Of a stretch of 64,000 nt of DNA, positions 11,500 to 23,400 are shown piece by piece; within the stretch, counting starts at the first letter, position 1, and each line of letters begins with the position of its first letter. The stretch is from assembly GCF_019649055.1 (NCBI RefSeq), contig NW_026570352.1:280275-344274 (forward strand), in the 5' to 3' direction. The stretch comes from Paramacrobiotus metropolitanus (taxonomy: Eukaryota > Tardigrada > Eutardigrada > Parachela > Macrobiotidae). The position numbers and the translations under genes were made by a program. The notes below the pieces were generated by a model. That model ran no database searches, was not told the DNA's origin, and saw only the letters and a list, made by a program, of their open reading frames with translations.

Positions 11500-13544
11500 A
11501 TTCGTTCTGCTGTTGACTTAGCGGACGGAGTGAACTTTCTCCACGTGAAATGTCGTGAATAACATCATTCACAGTGATGTTAAACCAGCAAATGCTCTGG
11601 TCCAAAATCTGGAAAACAACAGTCGATTGTTAATTGGAGATTTAGATGATCTCGTCCAGATGCAACAAAGCGTCACATGTTCGGGTGATATGCGTAACAT
11701 TCGCGGAACCCTCCGGAATATTTCACCGGAAATACGCCCAACTGACGTCAGAAAACGTTGGAAGAAAGAGTGATATCTGGAGTGTGGGATGCGTTATACT
11801 GGAATTGGGCAACAACGCTGTGGGCAATGCAAAGAGGAAGTTACACCGCGGTCCCGCGGATGTGCTCGATGCTGACGCCATTCCCGATACGCAGTATGCT
11901 AACTTGATTTTGAAAGGTTACAAGCCGCTGATCGCTCACTCCGTGCCGTTGGAAATAGCGAAATGTATTTCCTCTTGCTTCGCGGCAGCTGGTTCCCGAA
12001 TCTCATCATCCGAAATTTTAGAAAAGTTGACAAATCTTGGAAAATTAAACCAAGAGCAAAGGAAACCGGTCACAGGAGTTACTGTTGGTATTAGTCTTGG
12101 GATACACAACAGTAGCGTCATGGTGCAGACGAACGGTGGGATAGAAACGGTTGGGAACCACATCAAAATGAGCCGTTAATTCCGAGCTATATTGGGTTCG
12201 ACGAAGGCAGTTGTCATGAAACAATCATACTTTGTGGTCAAGAAGCGTTGGATTTCAAGGAAGCCGACCCAAAGAATTGTGTTGGCAGCCTTATTCGTAT
12301 CATTGGGCTGCAATTCGAAGATGCGGATGCAATTAAACACAGATATAATCTGCTCTATGATATCGTGGATGAAAACGGGAGTCTCCGGATCAGAATTAAG
12401 GAGCACGGAGGCACTATACAGTATTCGGTAGAAGAGATAACTTCTATGTTCCTGTTTTATCTTCGGCAACTTGTCGAATGTGGTCAAGCTTTAAACGAGT
12501 GGGAGGTAAGGAGCGCTGTAATATCCGTTCCAGCAACTATGGCCATCGTACAACGCCGGGCCATTAAACTGGCTGCAGCCATGGCGGGAATGGAAACGGC
12601 GCGGATCCTAGACGACCCAGTTGCGGCAGTCCTGCCATATATCACTAGTTTTCCGTGTCGAAAACAACATGTGTTGACGCTTGAACTGAATCTTCAGTAC
12701 CTTGCTGTCTCCATTCTGAAAGTTGTTAAATCCAAACCTGGTTCGACAATAGCTAAGTTGTGTTCGTCTAATTATTCTACGCGACTAGCGGAAGAGATAA
12801 TTGATGAGCGCATTCTGAAGCATGTGCGAGCAATGTTGAAGGAAGTTTACAGTGTCAGTTTAGTTGCCAACGTAATGCTTGCACTGGGTCTTGCATGTAC
12901 GAAAATCAACGGGAATGATCGCCAGATCATAAAGATCCCTCCATATGTGCTTGGCGGAAAGAGTTTTTCCGTGGCTATAACCCCGTCGATGCTGGCAGTC
13001 CTGTGCCATGGTTTGTTCCACAGTATCATCGTCCCAGTCGAGGATGTACTAGCAAGAGCCAGTTTGACTGCAAGCGATGTTGCGGACGTAATCATAATGG
13101 GGTGTGGACGGTTCGTTCCGCAAATCACCGAAGTGTTAATAGGGTTATTTCCTGCGATACAGGTACACGCAACCGTTGATCCACGGATCGTCGTTGCGGA
13201 AGGGGCGGCGCTACTGGCATCAAATGTACTGAATGGAAGTGATAAGACCATTGATATCAGAGAATGGCTGGGTTGTCAGCTTATAGCGCATGTACCTAGT
13301 GAGACATCAAATATGGTAATACCTAAACGGAGTCGTTTACCAGTGGAAACAGAAGTGGTATGCACAACATCTATTGACAATCAGCGCTTCATTGACATTG
13401 AGATTAAATGGATAAGTACTGAACACGACCGCATCAAGCTACAATGTCAGTATAATCAAATGGCGAAAGGTCATTGTAGGAGGTGCTTTGGAGTTTGGAT
13501 GTCTATGGAATTAGGATATGGATATCCGATATGATTAACTGCAG

Positions 13545-13941
13545 CATTCGCAACCACCTCTCATAATCCAAAAGAGGCAGCAATATATCCTGTGTGCTAC
13601 GAAACCACATAGTCAGTGCTGCTATTCGAGCGCCCCGTATATGATCGTCATACGCCACCTCGTGCTTCGCACGGTCCAGTGCTTTTTCCAAAGCTTCTTT
13701 GGTTGCCTGCATTTTGTCTTCGTCGAATGTTGCACTAGCCGTATGTACTGCGCCTGCATTGTCGCATCTGAATACCTGACGGAGTTTTTCGGAGCCCTCC
13801 ACCGCGGCAATCTTTAGAACCTGCCCGCGGTCGATCGCGAATTTTACGGTCACGCGTGGACAGCCTTTGGGAGCGGGTTCTATACCAGAAAACTTGTCAA
13901 TACTCAAAAGTTTTTCTCCTGAACTGAATTCGGCAAAGATC
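13545..13941 (-). pseudogene. Hsp70 substrate-binding domain end, inverted
   Basis: The minus-strand frame contains the Hsp70 substrate-binding segment FSGIEPAPKGCPRVTVKF, equivalent to the canonical GIPPAPRG stretch. It is followed by a charged helical lid region (TFDEDKMQATKEALEKAL). The plus-strand gene upstream stops matching Hsp70 just before this point, so this is the missing 3' part of the kinase-Hsp70 gene lying in the opposite orientation. Its far end abuts the palindrome at 13942. It could alternatively be a fragment of another Hsp70 copy, but the complementarity of the two pieces favours one inverted gene. Confidence 0.7.
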
Positions 13942-13996
13942 GTCATCGATTCAATTCAAAATGTTCAGACTGAACATTTTGAATTGAATCGATGAC
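13942..13996. repeat. Perfect palindrome, 27-bp arms, 1-base loop
   Basis: Arms 13942-13968 and 13970-13996 are exact reverse complements around a single A. It sits precisely where the inverted Hsp70 3' segment ends, so it is likely connected with the inversion event. Confidence 0.9.
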
Positions 13997-14591
13997 TTAT
14001 GCATGAGCATTCAGCAGTGCCATGAAAGAAGACTGCATAACTTTTCGAAAAACATAATACAGTGTACCAACCTACCCTGGCACCGACTTTTATGGCTGTT
14101 TTCAGATATCGTTGTGATGATGAAGCCTAAAACTGGAATGAACTCTTAATTAGCCTATAGGCTCGTTAAAATAACTAGCCGCATTGTATCTGTACCATCG
14201 TTAACATAATTAGATCGCGAGTGTATTATTACGCAGTATTTTATAGAGGAAGTATTCAGTGTTTCAACAAAAACACAAGAGTTTGAAACACGGTGACAAG
14301 CACACAAGCAATGGCGCAGTAAAAGCCGCAAATGTCGCAAAAACACCCAGTGAAAACGGCTGCACAGTGCACACCTTGGCAGTTTTAGGTTATTTGATTT
14401 CTTCAGTCAGTCCGCAATCAAAACCCACTCAAAGCAGATAAGCTAATTTGAACGGTTCTACCACATTTGCCACTTCTCCAGAGTTTTTTGCAAAACTCTC
14501 GATCAGAAATACTAGCAGCACTTACAGACAGTCATATTAAGAGTGGCAAAATAATTACTACTATGTGCATACAAAATGATAGAATGTCGCT
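13997..14591. other. No supported gene
   Basis: Intergenic sequence between the inverted Hsp70 end and the 3' end of the BTB gene. No motif was recognised. Confidence 0.5.
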
Positions 14592-15741
14592 TCAAACGTT
14601 CAGTGGGTTATTGCCGATGCAGATGCCAGCCTTCCTTTGCAACACCTGCAAACCTCGTTCCCGAGCGAAAACAAAATATTCGAACGCGTTTTCGTTTTTA
14701 ACGGATGCCACCAGCGCGTCTTCGCAAGCATGACGCAGATCCGACATGTCATATTTGTCAGCGGCGTACCACAGCTTAATAATCTGCTGTCCTCCGTCTC
14801 CAGCCGACAGCTCCCGGGTGTACGCAAAATGGATTAACAACTGCAGAATGTTTGCTTCGAAATCGATAATCTTGCAAATCCCGGTGGCTTTCTCGCTGGT
14901 ATCATGCTGGAACATCGCGGCAAAGACCGGTGACTGAGCCGCTAAGATGGCGCGATGGGCGGGGAACTGGTTTCCTTCGCTGGAGATCAGCGTACAGTCG
15001 GTCAAAACACCGGTGTCTAGAAGGTTCTTCAGATCGCTGCGGCGGTGCGTGATACGGTAGGATACAATAAAATGGATTAGCCGCCCTTTTGCTTTGTCTA
15101 ATTCGTAGGGCAAATCGGGATAATATGGCGGAATGACGAGACGCTGAACGGATTGAGCAGCATCCTCGTATCCCCGCTCGACGTTCACATTTCCGTCACG
15201 TATTCCCCTAAATTCGCAGTTTTCGTTTATTCAACACTTTAACCAATTCGGAATTTACAAGAACTGCAGTTTTTTAGTCCATGGAAGTGTAATCGTGGAA
15301 TAATACACGTAAACCATGGTATTACTAATTTCGCTAATACTTGCAAGCTCGCTTTACGAATGCTTTACGAAAGCTTTTTCAGTGTCTGATAGACCGTCGT
15401 AACACCGGGCTGCTCAGCGAAGCCGGAAGCCTCCTGTACAGTTTAGAAAAAAGTTACCTGACAGTTGCCTCCACAATTGCAACAGTCTTTGCGTCCGGTA
15501 CAACTTTGGTGGATACTCGGCCATCGGATTGTTGCACTTTGATAATGACGGTCAGAGAATGTTCGGTAATCTCAGGGTGAGCCCACTGCTTTCCCACGCG
15601 TATATCGACAGTGTAAGAGAGATTCTGAGACGACGACAAATTGTTACATACCACAAAGTGTTCTGTGGGGATTTTGTACTGCAGAGTCAAAGTGGAGTCT
15701 TTGCATTCCGGCAGCATGGGAGTCTCAAGCGGGGAGTTCAT
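14592..15741 (-). CDS. SPOP/RDX-like BTB protein, two exons
   Basis: Exon 1 is 15458-15741 (ATG at 15741) and exon 2 is 14592-15207. The 250-base intron has donor CAG|GTAACT and acceptor TTTAG and is phase 2 on both sides, giving about 299 residues. Exon 2 carries a BTB/POZ domain at about residues 153-265 with the SPOP-type core (LTDCTLISSEG, FPAHRAILAAQSPVFAAMF, then WYAADKYDMSDLRHACE) and a short C-terminal helical tail. BTB proteins of this class are substrate adaptors for Cullin-3 ubiquitin ligases, with the N-terminal half binding the substrate. The N-terminal half here (residues 1-95) is in the MATH position and is beta-rich, but I cannot confirm a MATH fold. Length is shorter than SPOP (374). 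The start could lie further upstream if an earlier exon was missed. Cellular role is inferred from family only. Confidence 0.75.
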
Positions 15742-17200
15742 GATCACGCGATGAGCAGTTATACAAATCTTACTGTGGATTTAAACTCACAAGCAAATCA
15801 GCAATACAGCATCTGTTGCATACTCCCTTTCTCTTTCTTACCGATACAAAAATAAAATAACTAGGCTTGATAATTTGATTCAAAGATGCACGAGATTCTA
15901 GTACTTCAATATCACTGATATTGTAAGCGTTGTTTGTGGAGGATATTATTGAGAGATACAAAAATAAAAAAGTGCTCACCACACTGTCGGGCTTTTCGAT
16001 CTAAGCAATTTTTTTCCTTTTCCGATGACAACCAAAATTAATGCTCGTACCGCAGCAATAGCACCACAATGTACGAGTGCATGTACAGTCTGTAGTAACG
16101 TATATTATCCTTCGGGGCCGGTTGCCATGGATCCCATAAAATTCTCGTTACCATAACCATAATTAAATGGTACGTATGCACATTATTCACATATTAAATT
16201 ATGTACATTATTCACATGCTATATATACTTACAGTACATTATTGCATTATCATTTGATGTGGTAATACAGCAAGCGCAATCAAGGCATATCTTTTGTTCC
16301 ACAGAGTACTACACTCAGCATCTTTTTTATGATCTGCAAAATCGTTGGACACGAAACCGAGATTCTAGCTTTTTTTCCAAGTTTTGAAACGGATTTTAAA
16401 GTTTTTGATTTTAAAGCTTTTGAAACTCATTTTAATATTTCGAAAAACGTGATGGAAAAATGGCTTCGTGTCAAACGATCTTTATACTTATGTGCAATTT
16501 TGTCAAACATTTTAAGATCGGTCTATCCAGAGGCTTTTGGTACACTTGTTGCGTATAAACACTTTGGAGTCTTGTTTAACCCATATAAAACTACATAACC
16601 GGGTGCTGCGCGCACAAATGGTTTCACACTAATTCATGCAAATTATTTGGTTGTAGAATGTTATAAAACGATGCAAAAAGTGTACGGGAGTGTGCGAAGA
16701 GGGACACTTTTCCTGCATGTACCCGAATGTACGCTCTGGTACCATGTATGGGGTCATTCACAATAACACTCGCTTCGTTTCACGTTCGAGCTGCATTACA
16801 TATTTCGGTGCACCGTTTAGGTAGATCGGTTAATCTCGCATCAATTTGCTTCCAAACAATACACTTGCAAAATAAAATTTTTTTATGAGGTGTTTTTCAA
16901 TTCTTCAGTAGAGGCGTTGCGAAAAGCTTTCGCTACCGCTTGAGTATGCAGCATGTACAATTCTACTACACTATCTGCACTTCTATACACACGGTTCTAT
17001 CTCAAGTGAACCATCAAAGGAGTAATGGTAAAAACAATTTGCTCTAAATAAACTATTCAGGAAATTTCAAATTTGCGGGGGCTGTTTTAGCGGTCATCAT
17101 TGTCGTTGATGCGAGGGCTGTTGCATAAGACGCCGAAGTGCGTTTTTGACCATGAAGATGCACTTGATCGACCCGAAATCGTCGCTACTCGCTAGCACCG
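15742..17200. other. No supported gene
   Basis: Holds an 89-codon plus-strand frame at 16329-16598 with F/K-rich low-complexity composition and no recognised domain. Nothing else can be supported. Confidence 0.45.
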
Positions 17201-18615
17201 TCATTGCCTATGCCCAGGTACAGAGGTACTCGTAGGGAACTGGAAGGCTTTCCAGGCTTCCGCTTGTATAAAATGTGGCATCTCCCAGAAGGAAGAATTT
17301 ACAGCTTTATCCATTGTACTGCTTTCGGTGCCTTCGCAACCGTGGTCGTAGTAGTGCCACGCGGGGATGTTCTTGTATGGCACTATGCCAGTATAGTATT
17401 TGGAGTGGTTGGCCATCTGGGTTTCCACGTACAGGGTCTTTTGATAACGTTGATTCTTGGCATAAATTTCAAAAGGAACACCGCCGCTATTGTACAGCCA
17501 ACCGGTTTGGTAATCATAACGGTAGCGTTTCAGTACGTCCCGGATGTAGGGATGTCCTTTTCGGCATGCGATGAATCCACTGTTCATCATACGGTCCTCG
17601 CGGGACAGTAGGCATTCGTATTTACCATCTCTCCATTCTTTCACCAAGGCTGTGAATAAACGACGCAAAGTACTTAGTATATTTCATTGAATTAAAGACT
17701 TAGCCAATATATTTGTTAAACCTGTACAAACACTTAAAAGTGATACAAATTCCAAACAAATATTGAAACAACGGCAGCTATCCGCGTTGCTGGGCATGAC
17801 TGGCCGCACGTTGGTTCACCCCAAAACACTGGTTGCAGTTTCCTTAATTACAGTCAACCATAAGTCCACGTACAACACATTTGTGGAAGATAAAATAAAA
17901 ATTTCGAAAATATTTAAACAACTGTAAACAAGCGCTACTGGGCATGACTGGCCGCACGCTGGTTCACCCCAAAACAGTAGCTGCAGTTTCCTTAATTACA
18001 GTCAACCATGCAGGTTTAATATGGCAAAAGTTACGTCCACGTACAACGCATTTGGGGAAGATAAAATCGCTGGCCATTCCGCCATATCGGTACACGGTGT
18101 TATACTTGACGACGTCGGCTTCGTGAAAGATATTTTCAATGCGGCGTCCGTTCAGGGTGAACCGTTGGCGAGTGTAGACAATCTCGATCAACGAATAATT
18201 GGTAATCATATAGCAGCCAGTAAACGGTCAGTGGTCTGGATAATTAGTATGAAAATAAATCTTGGCCGGTTGCACAAAGAGAATGATGGAAGCTATGCTC
18301 AGACACTGCGTCCAGCAGAGACCAGAACTTCTGCTGGGTGGATCCTCGTGCAATCGCACAACATGTACCGGGAATTCGTTGCCTTGTTCGGGAACAATGA
18401 CGGTTTCCAGCACATCAGGAACAGGGCTGTCTGTATCAGCTGTGGTTTCGAAGCTTTGTGCTGTTGTACTGACTGTGGGCGTTACATATCCTGTAGTGCT
18501 AAGCAGTTCCACAGGAAATATGAATTTGGCATTAGGAACAACGCGACATGACTATACAGATGTATAAGACACCCAAACAGAATATGGTTATTACAATGTG
18601 CCAAACCCTGCTCAT
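17201..18615 (-). pseudogene. GT32-like glycosyltransferase, copy A, inactivated
   Basis: Closely related to copy B (31577-32969) and in the same orientation. Start ATG 18615 and the membrane anchor are recognisable. Three lesions are visible against copy B: a frameshift just after the anchor (near 18545); a Trp codon changed to TGA (near 18230, after NYPDH); and a 10-base deletion at the sugar-nucleotide-binding DXD site, so that SDLDVFYLP becomes SDFIFP and the frame shifts. Exon 2 (17201-17649, acceptor TTCACAG) remains open and well conserved (REDRMMNSGFIACRKGHP, IPAWHYYDHG). The gap between exons contains a partial tandem duplication. It cannot make a working transferase as it stands. 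Confidence 0.85.
17791..18070. repeat. Partial tandem duplication at exon-intron junction
   Basis: About 120-135 bases are repeated (about 17791-17911 and 17936-18070) with small differences, including the shared stretch GGGCATGACTGGCCGCACG. The unit spans the intron start and the end of exon 1 of glycosyltransferase copy A. Copy B has only one such unit, so the duplication arose after the genes diverged. Confidence 0.7.
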
Positions 18616-18982
18616 CGTAAAGTATCGTTAATGCACACTTGGGAAATAATGTGAATGCATTTTTACCGTTTTAATCTACGGCAGATGAATGAAACTATTG
18701 CAACGCTTTGAAATGCGCTAACTTTGCTGATCTAGCCTCATGGAACAGAAATTACCAATTGTAAATTTGTAATTATTATTTCAGCAGAAAGCATAGACTG
18801 TTGTTTCCGCTGAAATAATCCGTATCAGCAGAGTGTACCGGCAATCCGGCATTTTGTTAAAACGATACGATGCTCCAAGGAACGCCTATCATAGTGTACA
18901 TAGTACGACAGGCATACCTCGAATGCGCGCAAATGTGTAACGTGGCAACAGCCAGTTTTTACTACCTGGAACTTGGAAGTAT

Positions 18983-19301
18983 TGTAGCGTAATGGCTACT
19001 AACTGTATGAATCGTTATGCAATCGAACGGCGAATTCTCAGTTGTACTCGTATTTATTCGGAAATTGCAATTCGGAAAGTCGGAAAGTTGGAAGTGAGTA
19101 AAGCTTCCTCTGACCAGTGACCAGCTCAACACATGCACACTAAGAAATGTTCAGGAAATGCCCAAAGGCGATTCTAGTGAATGTCCACACCTTTGCTCAG
19201 AAGATGCACAAATAGGAAAACAGGAATAACCATTAGCTGTACTCGTATGAATATACACGTATACACACAGAATGTGCCGATGGTAACGTACAAGCGTTAC
19301 A
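18983..19301 (-). repeat. 3' LTR
   Basis: 319 bp, starting TGTA and ending TACA on the plus strand. Read side by side, it is the same as the other LTR at every base I compared. In element sense it lies downstream of env. Confidence 0.95.
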
Positions 19302-19312
19302 TTGCCCCCATA
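19302..19312 (-). promoter_or_regulatory. Candidate polypurine tract
   Basis: In element sense a purine-rich stretch (ATGGGGGCAA) lies directly before the 3' LTR, where plus-strand DNA priming occurs in LTR elements. It is short and interrupted by one C, so the exact boundaries are uncertain. Confidence 0.5.
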
Positions 19313-19527
19313 TGAATCTGAGACGTCCCCGTCGAAGCCAAACAAAACAAAACAGTTAACAGGAATACATAAAACGCAGGAATGTTGAGAACGATTAAGA
19401 CAGGAGATATTAACACTAAATCCTGAAACGTAACGTCCATTAGGAAATCCAATTAAGTAATTATCCGGTAGCCGTAATGAGAATCCATTATCCATATCCT
19501 TAGATGAACTGGAACCACTATGAGTGG

Positions 19528-20454
19528 TTAACGGGGATAGCGCACCAATATACGTCGTGGCTGCGGCGGCTCCAATTGTGGCTGAGAAATAAACGGGATA
19601 ATGACATCGTCCGGTTGAGCGCGATATGAGACAGAGGGAACGGGCGCATCATATGTTGCATTCCGCACTGGTCTGTTATTTTGTACACCTGCGGAAGACT
19701 TAAAACAAAATGAACAACACGCCCGCAAGCAGGCGAAACAGCACCGAAAACATCCAGTGCGAACGCCGACATAGAGAATGCCGACAGTTATTGCAAGTGA
19801 CACAATCCCTACAGATACAGATTTTATCCTTTCAATAACAGACATATGTACTGTAGCTGTTTCCAGTTGATTAGGGTTCAACATTAATTCATTAAAAACT
19901 GCCGATTTTGAATTTTGTAACAAAGCTGACAATTCTGCTATCATATTTAGAGAAAAAGATTCTTTATTAGAAAATTCGGACATTGATTTAAAAACGTGAT
20001 CAACAGGAGAAATATAATAAGAACGCATATGTACTGAAGCGGCTGACTGTGTAATTTGTAAAGGGACCCAACTGAAATTATTAAAGTAATACGCTATACC
20101 GTGGAAATTTGTTATGCCGTTATTCCAAAAACAACTAGAGAAAGGATGTAAGGTATACCCATCTTTACCAATAGTAAAATTTTTGTGATTTATTATAGTT
20201 AGTGGTTCAGGGCCGCATTTCGTATATCTACTAGCGAAAGTTACATTTAGCGTCTTACAAATACGAAGTATCGCTGTTTCTCCAAAAACATCTAAATGAT
20301 GACATAGCGGAAAGTTAAATGCATGAGCTGCTAGTACCGGCGATAATTTCGATAACAAAAATAAATCGATTTTCTTATTCTGTCGCGCTTTACAAAATAA
20401 AGTATTAGTTTCACTTATTAAGGTATTAACTTGATCTGTTACAGTATCTAATAA
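19528..20454 (-). CDS. Env C-terminal part (fusion/transmembrane region)
   Basis: Continues the env frame after the TAG at 20455-20457; both sides are in the same reading frame. It holds a cysteine-bearing ectodomain remainder with N-glycosylation-type sites, then a hydrophobic membrane span near 19740-19810 (VSLAITVGILYVGV) followed by a cysteine cluster and a proline-rich cytoplasmic tail. Such a span and tail anchor a class of envelope glycoproteins in the membrane. Without readthrough or an internal start it would not be made as part of env. The family is not assigned. Confidence 0.75.
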   Translation of the reverse strand, partial: LLDTVTDQVNTLISETNTLFCKARQNKKIDLFLLSKLSPVLAAHAFNFPLCHHLDVFGETAILRICKTLNVTFASRYTKCGPEPLTIINHKNFTIGKDGYTLHPFSSCFWNNGITNFHGIAYYFNNFSWVPLQITQSAASVHMRSYYISPVDHVFKSMSEFSNKESFSLNMIAELSALLQNSKSAVFNELMLNPNQLETATVHMSVIERIKSVSVGIVSLAITVGILYVGVRTGCFRCCFACLRACCSFCFKSSAGVQNNRPVRNATYDAPVPSVSYRAQPDDVIIPFISQPQLEPPQPRRILVRYPR

Positions 20455-23400
20455 CTATTGATTATGCTGATGTACAGAAGAGGAGTAATATACCTGCATT
20501 CGTACTGTCAATTTTGAAATATCTACATGTTCAACAACACCCGGAGTACTTAGGAGTAGTGGTTTACGAGTAGAGTAATTAAAAATTTGCAAGATCAAGG
20601 TCTGATCATTAAGTAGCGGATAACTTGTAATATTTGTTGCCGGGCAATCGGAAACGACCGAGGCGTTAAAGTATATATCAGTTTGTCTGAACTTGTCTCT
20701 GACATATATAGAGTAGTCAGTTTTTACTAAAACACCTGAACCTTCATGAATTTTTGCAAACTTTTCACAACTGCGTTGTTCGCGTGCCTGAGTATTGGGC
20801 TGCCACACATATGTAGTGTGTCCATGTGTACCATATCCCGCAGAATAATGGCCGGAGAGGTTACCCTGCACGGAGGTCACGACGCTGTTGTCGTGGCTCC
20901 GCTCGAGGGTAACCTCCCCAAAAAGACAGTTTGTTGATTTGTATTCACTATTTCGCAACCATTTGGCAGTACCATTTGGTTGTGCCTCGAACCGAAAACC
21001 GTTGCCATCGTGCAACATAGTATTGCCACTACAGTCTAGAGTTTGTACTAAGTGCCAGCAGTCCGCTGGTCCTACTGCAACTGGGTATGAACGATCGTAA
21101 GTATCCGTACTACCCCAAAAGAATTCATTGATAAATAATACATTTACCCAAATCCGACATGCATAGCCTACAAATGTAGGCGTATTACTTACCACAGAGT
21201 AGAGATGGTAATATACCGGAAGTTGAACGTCCGTGTGGGAGTCGGGGACATGACAGCTGTCGTACGTACTCATATCAAACACTCCCAAAAAGCGCGGTGC
21301 TTGACAGTCACACGCAGAGATCGTGTAAGCGCCCGCGCGATGCAAAATTAGCGAAACCAATAGAAACAACGCAACATTTGCAATTAATTTCGGCGCACGG
21401 AATATAGACGTTTCGAACGGAGGCGGCGGTTGCGGCACTGGTGCCGTCTCACGCAGTTTTGGTGCTCTACGTGGTGATCTGTTATCGATGGGTACCCAAA
21501 ACGCGGGCACTGAAAAATCGCCGCTATAAAAACAAGTATGGTAGGGTGTAACTGTTAGAATAAAATTGTTTACAATCTCCAGCTTCTCCTCTGGAGAGCA
21601 CTGATAATCCGGTTTATAATTTTCTAAAATATAAAGCCTTGCTTCCAACTCGGTTTTAACGTAATTTGCCACAAATTCTTTGCCATTTTTAGGGAAGTAA
21701 AATCCATAGTTTAATGGCCGCTCTCCGTCGCGGAGAAAGGAATATGGATTTAATAATGGGTGATCGATGGGGTCTGACGTAACAACGATACGCGTCGGCG
21801 TATTTATAAACTCCTCGTAACCTGGCAGGTCGTGGCCCGCAATCAGGACGGCCTGATCCAGGATTAAGTTTTCTAGCTCTCGCGGGGAACACCCCGGTAG
21901 TGCTAGACCTTGGATACGTCGTTCGGAATACATTTGTAAGTTATTTAGCTGGTGAATTAGCCGGTCGGGTGGTCGCGTCTGGCGCGTGCTGTGCCGCTGT
22001 ATTCTATTCTCGGGTTCTCCTGCCGATATATTAGGATTATCATTTAGCGTGTATAATATATCGCTATCACTGTCACTGTCAGAAGACGCAGAGTATTCTG
22101 AGGATTGTTTTATATCAACCTCTGAATCGGAAGTAAACACTGATCTATCTTTAAAAACTCTAAGTCGCGAGATGTGCGCTATTTCTTGCTTTCTGGCGCC
22201 TCTTATATTTTCTAGTAGGAAAGTCACTGGACCTAATTGTTTAATTATTTTATAAGGACCTCTAAACATATGTGTTAATTTTTTGCTAGTTTTTACTTTA
22301 AAGGTAGGCTTATGTAACAGAACTAGGTCTCCTACTTTAAAAGCTGTATTTTCCTTCAGAAACTGATTTTGATAACTAAGGTTTTGATTCTGAGAATGTT
22401 CTACATTTGCTATGACTAGCTCAAAAATTTCTGAAAACCTGTCGTAAAGATTGCGCGATGTCAACGTGGCATCGGTAGGTAAGACTAAATCGACTGGTAA
22501 TATAGATTCTCTTCCGAACATGAGAAAATATGAGGTAAATTTGGTAGTACTATGCAGTGCTGTATTATAGGCATAAATCGCATAACCTAGCACTAAGCAC
22601 CAGTCTTTATGATAAGTGTCTATATATTTTGACACTATTTCTTGCACGCTCCGGTTGACACGCTCAACCGGATAGTTTGCGTGTGAATGGTATGGTGATG
22701 AATGCACATGAGAAATATTTAGTAACTGTAATACTTGGTCAAAAATTCGATTTGTAAATTCTAAACCGTTGTCGGATACTATCTTCCTTGGTAACGAAAA
22801 TATTAATAAAACGTTACTGATTAGAAAATTAGCGATCTCCGTCGCTTCTTTAGTTTTGAGTGCACCAGCAATAGCATACTTTGAAAAATGGTCAACAGCT
22901 AATATAATATACTTATATCCATTATAAGACAACGGAAGAGGGCCCATTAAATCTACTGAAATAGTTTCGAAGGGAAATTTGCTTATGGAATAATTTTGTA
23001 ATAAACCTACTTGGGTTTGATTATTTACGTTACGCGTCTGACACGTTAGACAACTAGAAACATATAATCGAACAGAAGTTACTATATTTCGCCAGTAAAA
23101 TCGATTTTTAATTCTTTCCCACGTTTTAGTGAACCCTAGATGGCCGGACATTTTATCGTCATGAGATAAAGCGAGCACCTGCCTACGTAGCTTTTTTGGA
23201 ACGTAAAGTAATTGATATATTTCCCCTTGACGAATAAAATGTTTAAATAACATCTCGTCCTTGAGGGTGTACGAACGAATATCCTTTTTCTCCTGCTCCG
23301 TCAGAGAATTGATGGGAGCCTCGAGTAGCTTGATTATTTTAAAAATTGCTTTGTCTTCTCGCTGTAAAGCCGGCAGATCATACGCTTCTAATACGTATAA

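Larger units (their letters stand above)
10236..13534 (+). pseudogene. Protein kinase fused to Hsp70-like domain, disrupted
   Basis: The start is ATG 10236. Exon 1 has a glycine-rich loop (IGRGTFGPV). Intron 1 (10564-10634) is phase-compatible with exon 2, which continues the kinase (GDLAALL, then AIRSAVDLADGVNFLH). Next come HSDVKPAN (HRD changed to HSD), GDLDD in the DFG position, GTLRNISPE, and KSDIWSVGCVILEL. One uninterrupted frame (11646-12179) carries the kinase C-lobe, about a dozen linker residues, and then the Hsp70 first phosphate motif (VGISLGIHNSS). A further frame to 13534 gives most of the Hsp70 nucleotide-binding domain (ISVPATM, DDPVAAVLPY, VDPRIVVAEGAALLA) and the start of the substrate-binding domain. 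Lesions are an hAT insertion at 10699-11499, frameshifts near 11558, 11740 and 12165, a degenerate N-lobe, and an inverted 3' end. The phosphate motif DLGGGT is replaced by ELNLQY, so ATPase activity is doubtful. The fusion is read directly; any function would be inference. Confidence 0.75.
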
